NCBI GenBank assembly: GCA_005883575.1
Contig: VBFH01000025.1
Coordinates: 62,001 to 126,000 of the forward strand
DNA: 64,000 nucleotides
Reading direction: 5' to 3'
Source: Chloroflexota bacterium
Lineage (GTDB): Bacteria > Chloroflexota > Dormibacteria > Dormibacterales > Dormibacteraceae
This document shows positions 22,712-31,485 of the stretch, piece after piece. The translations under genes were made by a program, and so were the position numbers. The notes below the pieces were generated by a model. That model was not told the DNA's origin. It ran no database searches and saw only the letters and a list, made by a program, of their open reading frames with translations. Positions within the stretch are counted from its first letter, which is position 1. Every line of letters starts with the position of its first letter.

Positions 22712-25318
22712 GTGAGCAGCGTGAGCCAGTTTGTCGCCTTCTTGCAAGACGCGGTCGCGGTCGCCTTCGTGATCCTCGGAGTCGCGACGGCCGCTCACTG
22801 GCTCAGGCGTCGCGATCGCTCCATGGGCTATCTGGCTCTGGCAATCGTCCTGCTTGCCGCGGTCGCGGGCCTCGGCCGCCTCCAAGCGCATCTGCCCTTC
22901 ATGATTCCGCTGCTGAGCGACATCAACCTGCTGGCCTTCGCCGGCTGCGGATACGCGCTTCTCCGCTATCGAGACACCCTGATCCCCCTCCCTCGGCGCT
23001 GGCACGCCGTCGCGATCGCTTCGTTGGCGATAGCCAGCGTCTTACTCGTCGCCGCCGGAGCGATCGGCGCGCCGAGGCCGTGGCTCATCTCCATCGCCCT
23101 CGCATGGTTCGCCGTCTGGGGACTCTGCGTCGTCGAGCCCATCGTCCGGTTCTGGCTGGTGGCACGACAGCTGCCCTCCGTGCAGGCGTGGCGCTTGCGC
23201 TCGCTCAGCCTGGGGTTCGGCGGGCTGCTGGCCCTCCTGCTGTTCGCAATCTCGGTCGGCTCGTTCGTGCGCCAGCCGGCCACGCAGGTCGTGATCGAGC
23301 TTGTCGCTCTCGCCATCGTCCCGCTTCTGTACGCCAGCTTCGCCCCACCCTCGTGGCTGCGCCGGCAGTGGCGCGCCGAGGAAGAAGAGAGCCTGCGCGC
23401 GTTCATGGAGCAGCTCCTGCTCAGCGATGACCGTGACGTCCTCGCCAGGCGGGCGCTCGAGCTCGGGACGCGTCTGGTCGGCGGCGCCGCCGGCGCCCTC
23501 TACGACGCATCGGGAGCTGTCACGACCAGCCTTGGCATGGAGCAGGCGCAGGTCGTCGAGCTCGGCAGCCGACTCGGAAACATGGCGCGGGGCGTGAGCC
23601 GGGTGGTGGTCGCGGGACTCGAGCGAACGGCGCTGGCCGTGCCGGTTTCGGGCCTCTCCTCGAGGACTGTCGTCGTGCTCGCCGGCCCATTCACGCCGGG
23701 CTTTGGCGAGGACGAGGTGAATCGCATGCAGCAGCTCATGAGCGCTTTCGTGACTGCGCTCGACCGCCGCCACCTGATCGTGGAGCTGGAGCAAGCCAAC
23801 GCGGCGCTCAAGGAGGCGAACCGTCACAAGAGCGTCTTTCTCGCCAATATGAGCCACGAGCTGCGCACGCCGCTGAACGCGATCATCGGATTCTCCGAGC
23901 TCCTGACCGATGCGCGCGACGGCCAGTTCGACGACGCGACGCAAAAGCGATTCATCGGACAGATCCTCACCAGCGGCAAGCACCTGCTCGGCCTGATCAA
24001 CGACATCCTGGACCTCTCCAAGGTCGAAGCCGGCCAGATGGAGCTGCGGCTGCAGACGGTTTCCGTGGCCGAGGCGGTGGACCAGGTCATCAAGACAGTC
24101 GAGCCTCTCGTCGCCAAGAAGAACATCACGCTGCGGTCGAATCCACACAGCGTCGAACAGGTGCTGGCGGACGCCGGCAAGCTCAAGCAGATGCTGCTGA
24201 ACCTCGTCTCGAACGCCATCAAGTTCACGCCCGAAGGCGGAACCGTGACGATCGACGTACGGCGGGGCAGAGACACCGTCCAGTTCGCGGTTGCAGACAC
24301 CGGGATCGGGATCGCCCCCGCGGACCAGAAGCAGATCTTCCAGGAATTCCATCAGATCGACCACGGCCCCGGTCGCAAGCACGAGGGGACTGGCTTGGGC
24401 CTGGCGCTGACCAGGCGATTCGCGCTGCTCCATGGCGGTGATGTCGACGTGACGAGCCGGGTCAACAAGGGCAGCGTCTTCACCTTGACCCTCCCGCTCC
24501 GCGGCGCGGGGACTCCCCGGGTCGAGCACGCCTCCCCCGCGGCGAAGAACGGAGATGGTACGGGCCCGCTCGTGCTCGTGGTCGAGGACGATCCCGCCGC
24601 GGCGGAGCTCCTCACGCGCCAGCTGGTGGACGCGGGTTATCGCACCGAGCTCGCGCGCACCGGCACCGAAGCGCTGGCCAAAGCCAGGCAGCTGCAGCCC
24701 GCGGCGATCACGCTCGACATCATCCTGCCCGAGGTCGACGGGTGGGAGGTCATCACCCAGCTGAAGAGCGATCAGTCCACGAGCGGCATCCCGATCGTGG
24801 TCGTCAGCGTGGTCGACAACCCGGAGCTTGGCATCTCGCTCGGCGCCATCGACTACTTCGTCAAACCGGTCGACGGAAGAGAGCTGGTGAAGCGCTTGAG
24901 CGGGTTCCACCTGGAGCGCACTCCGGGCAAGGACGAGATTCGCGTGCTGGTCGTGGACGACGAGCCGGCGAACCGCACCTGGCTCGCCAAGACGCTGGAG
25001 CCCGCCGGCTTCACCGTGGTGCCGGCTTCAGGTGGCCGCGAAGCGATCCAGCTGGCCCGGTCGATCAAACCTGACTTCGTCGTGCTCGATCTGATGATGC
25101 CGGAGGTCACCGGATTCGACGTTGTCGAGGCCCTTCGGGCGGACGAATCCACCAGGGATGTGCCGATCATGGTCCTCACCGCGACGAACCTGACCGAGGC
25201 CGACAAGCGCCTGCTCAACGGACGGGTGTCCCAGATCCTGAGCCGCGGCTCATTGCCGAACTCAGACATCGTCGGCATGCTCAAGCGTGTGGTCGCCCAT
25301 CGGAACGGTGCTGCGTGA
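22712..25318 (+). CDS. Membrane hybrid histidine kinase with two C-terminal receivers
   Basis: Translated from GTG 22712 (868 aa), one base after the preceding stop. Residues 5-215 hold about seven membrane helices (sensor). Residues 225-345 are a diverged GAF-like domain, and a short coiled coil (VELEQANAALKEANRHK) follows. HisKA has His382 in NMSHELRTPLNAIIGFSEL; the HATPase has LLNLVSNAIKFTPEGG, DTGIGIA and GTGLGLAL. Receiver 1 (620-730) has Asp669 and KP at 718-719. Receiver 2 (743-860) has Asp793 but no clear conserved Lys (ILSRGS). The two receivers and the downstream lone receivers suggest a multistep relay that feeds the kinase-receiver-HD-GYP protein. Confidence 0.9.
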   Translation: MSSVSQFVAFLQDAVAVAFVILGVATAAHWLRRRDRSMGYLALAIVLLAAVAGLGRLQAHLPFMIPLLSDINLLAFAGCGYALLRYRDTLIPLPRRWHAVAIASLAIASVLLVAAGAIGAPRPWLISIALAWFAVWGLCVVEPIVRFWLVARQLPSVQAWRLRSLSLGFGGLLALLLFAISVGSFVRQPATQVVIELVALAIVPLLYASFAPPSWLRRQWRAEEEESLRAFMEQLLLSDDRDVLARRALELGTRLVGGAAGALYDASGAVTTSLGMEQAQVVELGSRLGNMARGVSRVVVAGLERTALAVPVSGLSSRTVVVLAGPFTPGFGEDEVNRMQQLMSAFVTALDRRHLIVELEQANAALKEANRHKSVFLANMSHELRTPLNAIIGFSELLTDARDGQFDDATQKRFIGQILTSGKHLLGLINDILDLSKVEAGQMELRLQTVSVAEAVDQVIKTVEPLVAKKNITLRSNPHSVEQVLADAGKLKQMLLNLVSNAIKFTPEGGTVTIDVRRGRDTVQFAVADTGIGIAPADQKQIFQEFHQIDHGPGRKHEGTGLGLALTRRFALLHGGDVDVTSRVNKGSVFTLTLPLRGAGTPRVEHASPAAKNGDGTGPLVLVVEDDPAAAELLTRQLVDAGYRTELARTGTEALAKARQLQPAAITLDIILPEVDGWEVITQLKSDQSTSGIPIVVVSVVDNPELGISLGAIDYFVKPVDGRELVKRLSGFHLERTPGKDEIRVLVVDDEPANRTWLAKTLEPAGFTVVPASGGREAIQLARSIKPDFVVLDLMMPEVTGFDVVEALRADESTRDVPIMVLTATNLTEADKRLLNGRVSQILSRGSLPNSDIVGMLKRVVAHRNGAA

Positions 25319-25716
25319 CCGGGCGAAACCTGATCCTGGTCGTCGAAGACAACGAGGCCAACCAGATGCTCACGCGTGCGGTGCTCGAGCTCGAAGGCTA
25401 CTCCGTCGCGGTCGCCGGCTCGGCACCTGAGGCGCTGGACCGGCTGCGCGACGCGACGCCGGACCTGATCTTGATGGACATCCAGCTCCCCGGCGAGGAT
25501 GGGCTTTCGCTGGCCCGCCGCCTGAAGGCGAATCCAGCGAGCTCCATGATCCCGGTCGTCGCGCTGACCGCGCACGCGATGACCGGCGACCGCGAGGAGG
25601 CGCTGCATGCGGGTTGCGTCGGCTACATCTCCAAGCCGATCGATACGCGCACGTTTGGCGCCGCGGTAGGCCGGTTTCTGCAGATGAACGGCGACGAGCG
25701 CCTGGTGGCTGGATGA
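25315..25716 (+). CDS. Stand-alone response-regulator receiver (133 aa)
   Basis: A CheY-like receiver with VVEDNEANQ, the phospho-acceptor Asp in LILMDIQLPGEDG, ALTAHAM and ISKPID. It has no output domain, like the last component of hybrid kinases (DivK type). The GTG start overlaps the histidine kinase stop by 4 bases (GTGA) and its own stop overlaps the next start (ATGA), so it is produced together with both. It probably shuttles phosphoryl groups in this relay. Confidence 0.9.
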   Translation: MTGRNLILVVEDNEANQMLTRAVLELEGYSVAVAGSAPEALDRLRDATPDLILMDIQLPGEDGLSLARRLKANPASSMIPVVALTAHAMTGDREEALHAGCVGYISKPIDTRTFGAAVGRFLQMNGDERLVAG

Positions 25717-26081
25717 ACGGCCGCATCCTGGTCGCGGACGACGATCCCGCCAGCGCGGAGCTTCTCACGTACTGCCTGGAGGCAGACGGCTTCACCGTCG
25801 TCACCGCTCCGGACGGAAATCAAGCCCTCGAGATGGGCACGACCGGAGACTTTCAGCTGGTCATCCTCGACGTGCACATGCCGATGTACGACGGCGTCGA
25901 GGTGCTGGAGATGTTGCGCAAGCGGCACGTTCTCCATCCGATCAAGGTCATCGCGCTCACAGGCGATCTGTCCGAAAAGGTGCGGCATGCGCTCGAAGGT
26001 GGACGCATCGATTCCTTCCTGACCAAGCCCGTCGACCTCGTAGTGCTGCGCGAAGAGGTCCGGCGCCTGACAGCGGCATAG
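25713..26081 (+). CDS. Stand-alone response-regulator receiver (122 aa)
   Basis: The start is ATG 25713, overlapping the stop of the previous receiver (ATGA). It carries VADDDPASAE, the acceptor Asp in VILDVHMPMYDG, ALTGDLS and LTKPVD, so it is a complete receiver without an output domain. It is the last gene of the coupled series 20726-26081. Two adjacent lone receivers with different alpha4-beta5 surfaces suggest two branches of the relay. It converges on the sugar isomerase gene. Confidence 0.9.
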   Translation: MNGRILVADDDPASAELLTYCLEADGFTVVTAPDGNQALEMGTTGDFQLVILDVHMPMYDGVEVLEMLRKRHVLHPIKVIALTGDLSEKVRHALEGGRIDSFLTKPVDLVVLREEVRRLTAA

Positions 26082-26127
26082 CACGGTCATGACCCCGGCG
26101 CTGATCGCCCTCGAAGAGGTCGCCTCG

Positions 26128-27120
26128 TCACCATGTGCGGGTGACTTTCTGGATCGTTCGCGGTTGATCGGGGTCGACGCCGCGCGCGACCGCGACGTCG
26201 AGTGCGAGGAGCTGGCCGAGCACCGCGAGCGGGACGGGGGTCAGCTCCTCCGGCAGACCTGAGAGGTCGAACAGATGCAGGACGTGGCATCCCTTGGCCT
26301 CCAGTCGCGCCCGGATCGAGTCAAGGTCCGCCGCGACGAGGCCTCCCCCATCGACGAGCACGATCGGCAGGCCCGCCTCGACGATCGCGATTGGGCCGTG
26401 CTCGAAATCGGCCACGGACCAAGCACGTGCGAGCACATAGCTCGTCTCGCTGAGCTTCAGCGCGATCTCCTCGGCGGTCGAGAAGTTGAAGCCGCGGCCG
26501 AGCACGACAGCTCTCGGTCCGATGAGCGGAGGCACGAGCGATTCGACCTCGCTTTCCCGATCGAGCGCGCCGCTGATGGCTTCCGGTGCGCGCTTCAGCG
26601 CCGCCCCGAACGCCGGGTCAGGATCCAGCGCCTGCGAGATGAGCGCCATCGCCAGCAAGCTCGCCGTGTAAGTCTTCGATGCCGGCACGCTGACCTCCGA
26701 TCCCGCCTCCAGGGGGAGCACGAGCTCGGCGGCGCTCGCCAGCTTCGATCCTGCTTCGTTGGTGATCGCGAGCGTCAGCGAGCCCTGGCGTCGCGCCTCC
26801 TCGATGACCGCGATCACGTCGGGCGATTCGCCGGACTGCGAGATGCCGATGACGCACTGGCCGTCAAGCCGTGGCGGACGCGCGTAGTGCGTGAACAGCG
26901 ACGGCGCAGCGAGCGCCACCAGCGCCCGGTTCCGCGCGCCGAAGAGATACTTGGCATAGAGCGCCGCGTGGTCTGAGCTGCCGCGTGCGGCGATCACGAA
27001 TCCGCGTGGGGCGGTCTGGCGAATACGTCCCGCCATCTCCGCGGCGCGGCCCATGCCAAGGTCGAGGAGCCGAGCCGCCACCTGGGGCTGCTCGGCGATC
27101 TCGGCGCGGAACCTGTTCAT
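26128..27120 (-). CDS. Double-SIS sugar-phosphate isomerase/deaminase (GlmS C-domain/AgaS-like)
   Basis: From ATG 27120 the protein has 330 residues and two SIS domains. The first has FVIAARGSSDHAALYAKYLF, GISQSGESPDVIAVIEEAR and ITNEAGSKLA; the second has VVLGRGFNFSTAEEIALKLSE and VADFEHGPIAIVE. This is the isomerase half of GlmS without the glutaminase half, as in amino-sugar-phosphate deaminases. In this operon it should convert glucosamine-6-phosphate to fructose-6-phosphate and ammonia. The start overlaps the kinase stop (ATGA). It is the last gene of the amino-sugar operon. Confidence 0.85.
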   Translation of the reverse strand: MNRFRAEIAEQPQVAARLLDLGMGRAAEMAGRIRQTAPRGFVIAARGSSDHAALYAKYLFGARNRALVALAAPSLFTHYARPPRLDGQCVIGISQSGESPDVIAVIEEARRQGSLTLAITNEAGSKLASAAELVLPLEAGSEVSVPASKTYTASLLAMALISQALDPDPAFGAALKRAPEAISGALDRESEVESLVPPLIGPRAVVLGRGFNFSTAEEIALKLSETSYVLARAWSVADFEHGPIAIVEAGLPIVLVDGGGLVAADLDSIRARLEAKGCHVLHLFDLSGLPEELTPVPLAVLGQLLALDVAVARGVDPDQPRTIQKVTRTW

Positions 27121-27974
27121 CGACGCAGCAGTCCCGCGGCGAGACGAAGCGCACCCTCGACCGGAGGCTCCTCCAGCCGAATGCACCGCATCGCCAGCCG
27201 CTCCCGAACCGCGAACTCCAGGTTCGGCTGGTTGAGGAGCAGCCCACCGGCCAGGGCCACTGGTCCATCGTCACCAAGCGCGTGCTCGACTTCGCGCGCG
27301 AGCTGGGACAGCGAGGCCGCGGCTCGCTCGACGATGTCCGCCGCGCCGCCGTCGGTGCTCGCCGTTTCGAACACCGCTAACGCCAGCGCCGCCCATTGCA
27401 TCGGCTCGCGCATGGCGTGAAGGGCGGCGATCATCTGCCGGGCGTCAGCGACGCCGCACGCGCGCAGCAACGCCTCGCCGAGCGCACCGAGCTGTGCTCC
27501 CGAGTCCACGCGGCGCATCACCTCCCGCGCCGCCTCGCGGGTGATCCAGGCGCCGCTGCCGTCATCGCCGATCATCCAGCCCCAACCACCGCGTTGGGCC
27601 TCCCGTCCGTCGGGGGTGCGGCCGTAGGCGACGGAGCCGGTGCCCGCGACAAGCGCGATGCCGGCGTCCAGGCCGGCGGCCGCCAGGACAAGTCGGGCGT
27701 CGTGCACCACGCTCAAACGGCAGCCCGGCAGCATGCGCTCGAGCAAGGCCTCGAGTCGCCGGCGCGCCGCGGGCACCTCTGCCCCGGCCGCGCCGGCGCA
27801 GCATGCCTCGGGGTGCATCGCGCCGAATGGGGAAAGCAGTGACGACAGGCGCTCGTCGACGAGGCCGGACTCGAGTGTGGCGACGTTGGCGCCGGGACCT
27901 TCGACGTCGATCACGTCGTGCCCGTCGCCGCGCAGACGCGCCCTGCTGGCGGAACCACCGATGTCCAAGCCCAA
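27117..27974 (-). CDS. BadF/BadG-type N-acetylglucosamine kinase-like ATPase
   Basis: The 285-residue sugar kinase has the ASKHA nucleotide-binding pattern: LLGLDIGGSASRARLRG (phosphate 1), ALVAGTGSVAYGR (phosphate 2), GGWGWMIGDDGSGAWITREA and ALAGGLLLNQP (adenosine). This is the layout of eukaryotic-type GlcNAc kinases. I use TTG 27974, which places DIGG near the N-terminus, 11 bases after the nagA stop; the frame is open to 28373 but overlaps nagA. It would phosphorylate GlcNAc or MurNAc released by NagZ and imported by the ABC system. Confidence 0.8.
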   Translation of the reverse strand: MGLDIGGSASRARLRGDGHDVIDVEGPGANVATLESGLVDERLSSLLSPFGAMHPEACCAGAAGAEVPAARRRLEALLERMLPGCRLSVVHDARLVLAAAGLDAGIALVAGTGSVAYGRTPDGREAQRGGWGWMIGDDGSGAWITREAAREVMRRVDSGAQLGALGEALLRACGVADARQMIAALHAMREPMQWAALALAVFETASTDGGAADIVERAAASLSQLAREVEHALGDDGPVALAGGLLLNQPNLEFAVRERLAMRCIRLEEPPVEGALRLAAGLLRR

Positions 27975-27985
27975 AAGAACGGGAC

Positions 27986-29116
27986 CTAGGAAGTGCGCCG
28001 GTATTTGACCACTCCTCGGATCATCGTCAGCCGCGGCCGTAGCTCCGCGTCGAGGACCACGAGGTCTGCGCACGCGCCTTCCCCGATCCGGCCCAGGCGC
28101 CGCTCGCCCAGCACTCGCGCCGGGGCCGCCGACGCCAAGCCGATCGCACGCGCGGGGTTCATTCCGGGCAGCCTGGCCATCAGGCGTACGAGGTCCGGCA
28201 TGGTCGCGGCGCTGCCGGCGAGCGTACCATCCTGCAAGCGCACCACCCTGCCGTCGCTGATCACGGGGCGGCCCGAAAGCTCGTACGTCCCAGGTGCCGC
28301 GCCCGCGGCCGAGGTCTGGTCGGTGGTCAGAGCGATGCGCGAGGCGCCCTTGACGCGCACGAGCTGCTCGCATACCGACCGATGCACGTGCTCGCCGTCG
28401 GCGATCAGGCCGGTGGTCACGCGCGGATCGAGAAGAAGCGCGAGGGCGATCCCCGGCCGGCGGTGGTGGACGGGCGGCATCGCGTTGTAGATGTGCGTTG
28501 CGAATGAGACGCCGGCGGCGATCGCCTTGCGCCCCTGCTCAAAGTCCGCGCCGGTGTGTCCGGCGGCGACGACGATGCCGGCGCGGTGCAGTCGCTCGAT
28601 CGCCGCGAGCGCCCCGGGCAGCTCGGGCGCCAGCGTGATAAGCCTGGGCCGCGCCGCCTCGACCACGTCGACGTTCTCAGGCGTCGGGTCGGCGAGGTGC
28701 GCTCGGAGGTGGGCGCCGCGAAACGAGGCATTGAGAAACGGTCCCTCGATGTGCGCCCCGAGCACTCGCGCTCCGGGCGCCTCGGCGGCCGCCCCAACGG
28801 CGGCGGCGAAACCTGCGCCCACCTGGAGGGGGGCGGAGATGATCGTCGGCAGGAACGCGGTCACCCCCGTCGCCGGCAGGGCGTCGGAGATGGCCGCGAT
28901 CGCATCCGCCCCGGCCGCGGCGTCTTGACCGGCGTAGCCGTTGACCTGCAGGTCGATGAATCCCGGCGCGATCATCTCGCCCGGACCGGCGATCAGCTCT
29001 TCGTCGGGACGCTGCGGCGGCGGGCCGCTGCCGACCCATGTGATCATCTCGCCCTCGACGAGCACGGAATTGGCGGCGCCGGCTCCCAGCAGCGGACCGC
29101 GAAGCAGCGTTCTCAA
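27986..29116 (-). CDS. nagA: N-acetylglucosamine-6-phosphate deacetylase
   Basis: A 376-residue amidohydrolase. Visible are APGFIDLQVNGYAGQD (the NagA form of the metal HxH motif, here with Gln), HIEGPFLN, AGHTGADFEQG, ATHIYNAMPPVHHRRPG, IADGEHVH and the catalytic Asp in ALTTDQTSAAG. It removes the acetyl group from GlcNAc-6-phosphate, giving glucosamine-6-phosphate for the SIS enzyme. The TTG start overlaps the murQ stop (TTGA). A single metal site is expected from the Gln in place of the first histidines. Confidence 0.92.
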   Translation of the reverse strand: MRTLLRGPLLGAGAANSVLVEGEMITWVGSGPPPQRPDEELIAGPGEMIAPGFIDLQVNGYAGQDAAAGADAIAAISDALPATGVTAFLPTIISAPLQVGAGFAAAVGAAAEAPGARVLGAHIEGPFLNASFRGAHLRAHLADPTPENVDVVEAARPRLITLAPELPGALAAIERLHRAGIVVAAGHTGADFEQGRKAIAAGVSFATHIYNAMPPVHHRRPGIALALLLDPRVTTGLIADGEHVHRSVCEQLVRVKGASRIALTTDQTSAAGAAPGTYELSGRPVISDGRVVRLQDGTLAGSAATMPDLVRLMARLPGMNPARAIGLASAAPARVLGERRLGRIGEGACADLVVLDAELRPRLTMIRGVVKYRRTS

Positions 29117-29892
29117 GGCTTCCGCGCCTCGGCCAGCACGGCTTTCATGTCGCCGCCCGCGGCCTCGAGCCTCGCGCGCGCCTCGTCGATCGACAGGCCG
29201 GCGAGGTCGGCGACGATCCTCGCCGCTCTGTCGCGCAGCTTCTCATTGGACGCGACGACTCCGACCATGCGCCCCCGGTGGGTGTGGCCGAGGCTCGTGA
29301 ACACCGCCGTGCTGATCATGTTGAGCACCACCTTCTGCACCGTGCCGGACTTCAAGCGGGTCGAGCCGGCGATGACCTCCGGCCCCGTCTCGACCTCGAT
29401 CGCGATGTCGACTCCGCGGTTCATCCGTGAGAGCCGGTTGCACGTGATTGCGATGGTCAGCGATCCGCGCGCAGTTGCCTCCTCGAGCGCGCCGAGGACA
29501 TAGGCGGTGCGTCCGCTCGCGCTGACGCCCACAGCCACGTCGCGTGGGCCGATCAATGCATCTGCCACCGCCGACCGTCCCGCGGCGCGGTCGTCCTCGC
29601 GGCCGTCGGCGACCGTATGCGCCTGGACCAGGGAGTCCGCGACGCCGAAGGTTGCCGGACACTCGGCGGCGTCCATCGCCGCGACCAGTCCGCTGGTGCC
29701 TGCGCCGAAGTAGTGCAAGCGGCCGCCGGAGCGCAGGCGGCCGGCGATCGCTTCGACCGCCTCAGCGATGTGCTCGAGTTGCGGTCCGATTGCGTCGAGG
29801 GCGTTGCGGTCGTCTGCGTGCATCAGAGTCACGAACTCGAGCGCGCTCATGTCGTCGAGCTCGTCGGCTCGAGGATGCGGCTCCTCGCTCAT
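29113..29892 (-). CDS. murQ: N-acetylmuramic acid 6-phosphate etherase
   Basis: From ATG 29892 (MSEEPHPRADELDDMSALEF) the protein has 259 residues. The SIS fold shows GRLHYFGAGTSGLVAAMDAAE, the MurQ-specific ECPATFGV, VGVSASGRTAYVLGALEEA and LKSGTVQKVVLNMISTAV. The C-terminal helix bundle (AGLSIDEARARLEAAGGDMK) is also conserved. It cleaves the lactyl ether of MurNAc-6-phosphate to GlcNAc-6-phosphate, feeding NagA directly. There is a 189-base gap to nagZ upstream, so a second promoter is possible. Slightly shorter than E. coli MurQ at the N-terminus. Confidence 0.92.
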   Translation of the reverse strand: MSEEPHPRADELDDMSALEFVTLMHADDRNALDAIGPQLEHIAEAVEAIAGRLRSGGRLHYFGAGTSGLVAAMDAAECPATFGVADSLVQAHTVADGREDDRAAGRSAVADALIGPRDVAVGVSASGRTAYVLGALEEATARGSLTIAITCNRLSRMNRGVDIAIEVETGPEVIAGSTRLKSGTVQKVVLNMISTAVFTSLGHTHRGRMVGVVASNEKLRDRAARIVADLAGLSIDEARARLEAAGGDMKAVLAEARKP

Positions 29893-30081
29893 CGGACGAT
29901 GACCGACCTGCCGCGGACGGCGAGAGATTCGGTGATCCAAGCGCCCGAGATGCTAGGGGCCGACGAGTATCGCAGCGAACGCATCGTGCATGCGCGAGCG
30001 AGAGGTACAGGAGGAAACAACGCAGATCGGGCGCTGGGGCGGCGCCGGAGATCCGCCGGACGTGGCGGGGCGGTCATCCTG

Positions 30082-31485
30082 TCATCCTGTCATCAACTCC
30101 GCAGCCGCATCCGCGCACACGCGCGCGGAGCCGTGGGTGGCGATGTAGGCCTTGGCTGCTTGCGGGCGGCACACGGGTACTCCCATCTCGACCACCACCG
30201 CGTCGGGACGGCGGCTGAGCAGCGCGTCGACCTGAAGGCGATTCTCCGGTTGGCGATGCAGATCGCGGACCACGATGACGAGGTCTTTGCCGGCAACCTC
30301 GGTGACGGTCTCGACGACCCGGACTCCACGCCTGGCCAGGGCGGTGGCCGCGCCCCACGGCACATCCCCGGCCGCAATCGATGCTGGTGGCTCGAAACGG
30401 ATCACCGCCACGTCGCCGCCCACCCGCACGGCGCCGTCCGCGCGGATCGCACGCCGCGCCGCCTCGAGCCCGATTTCGTCACCATCCCGCCGGTCCGCGA
30501 TTTGCTTCTCCTTGAATGGGGAAGCGAGTGCGCCGACGCGCGTCGCGGCTTCGGCAAGGCGTCCTTCTGTGAGCCTGCCCCGCTCGACCGCGGCCGTGAT
30601 GGCCGCGACGATCTCATCGACGACACCTTCGTCGCAGAGACCGCCGCCGACGCACAGGCCGTCGCACCCTGCGGCGAGGGCGAGGACCGCTCGATCGCCA
30701 AGGCCGTGGCGTTCGGCGAGACCTCGCATCTCGAGGCCGTCCGTGACCGCGACGCCCTGGAACCCAAGCTCATCGCGCAGGAGGCCGGTCATGAGCTTCG
30801 AGCTGAGCGTCGCCGGCCCTTCGTCGATCGTCGGGACGGCGATGTGCGCGCTCATGATCGCCCGCACGCCGGAGTCGATCGCAGCCCTGAACGGATCCAG
30901 CGCGCGCACGTGAGGGTCCTCGCCGGCGACCGGCAGTGCCAGGTGTGAGTCCACGGACGTATCCCCGTGCCCGGGGAAATGCTTGGCGCATGCGGCGACA
31001 CCCGCACCCTGCATGCCTGTGATCCACGCGGCGGTGTGCTGCGCGACGGCTCGCGGATCTGAGCCGAACGATCGCACACCGATGACCGGATTCAAGGGGT
31101 TCGTGTTCACATCCGCGACCGGCGCCAGGTTGAGGTCGATGCCGAGGCCGGCGAGCCGGCCGCCGAGCGCGGAAGCCACCGCGGTGGTGAGCGAGGGATC
31201 CGCAGCGACGCCAAGGGCGAGGTTGCCAGGATATGAGCTGCCCGTCTTCGCCTCCAGACGAGTGACGTCGCCACCCTCTTCGTCGATCGCGACCACCAGC
31301 TCGGGCCGCTCGGTATGGAGCGCGGCCGTCAGCCTCGTGACCTGCGCGTCGGTCTCGACGTTGCGGCCGAAGAGGACGATCCCGCCCAGCCCCTGGGCCG
31401 CGCGGCGGCGCACCCATTCGGGCGGGGTCGTGCCCACGAAACCCGGAAACAGGCAGCGCAGCGCCAGGGCTTCCACCGAGGTCAC
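30082..31485 (-). CDS. nagZ: Glycoside hydrolase family 3 beta-N-acetylhexosaminidase (NagZ type)
   Basis: From GTG 31485 the product has 467 residues. The NagZ signature KHFPGHGDTSVDSH carries the Asp/His acid-base pair of the mobile loop, and the nucleophile Asp is in VAVTDGLEMRGLAERHG. AIDEEGGDVTRL and APVADVNTNPLNPVIGVRSFG match the barrel strands. A C-terminal domain of about 130 residues (from ARRAIRADGAVRV) makes it longer than E. coli NagZ, as in Gram-positive members. There is no signal peptide, so it acts inside the cell on imported muropeptide sugars. The start overlaps the permease stop (GTGA). Confidence 0.88.
   Translation of the reverse strand: MTSVEALALRCLFPGFVGTTPPEWVRRRAAQGLGGIVLFGRNVETDAQVTRLTAALHTERPELVVAIDEEGGDVTRLEAKTGSSYPGNLALGVAADPSLTTAVASALGGRLAGLGIDLNLAPVADVNTNPLNPVIGVRSFGSDPRAVAQHTAAWITGMQGAGVAACAKHFPGHGDTSVDSHLALPVAGEDPHVRALDPFRAAIDSGVRAIMSAHIAVPTIDEGPATLSSKLMTGLLRDELGFQGVAVTDGLEMRGLAERHGLGDRAVLALAAGCDGLCVGGGLCDEGVVDEIVAAITAAVERGRLTEGRLAEAATRVGALASPFKEKQIADRRDGDEIGLEAARRAIRADGAVRVGGDVAVIRFEPPASIAAGDVPWGAATALARRGVRVVETVTEVAGKDLVIVVRDLHRQPENRLQVDALLSRRPDAVVVEMGVPVCRPQAAKAYIATHGSARVCADAAAELMTG

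Noticed and set aside
23042-24910. 622-codon open frame on the minus strand
   Set aside because: It lies antisense to the histidine kinase gene. Its translation is Asp/Arg/His-rich with no domain, as expected for the shadow of a GC-rich gene.
27975-28373. Long N-terminal extension of the sugar kinase
   Set aside because: It overlaps nagA in another frame and puts the DIGG phosphate motif more than 130 residues from the start, unlike the family.
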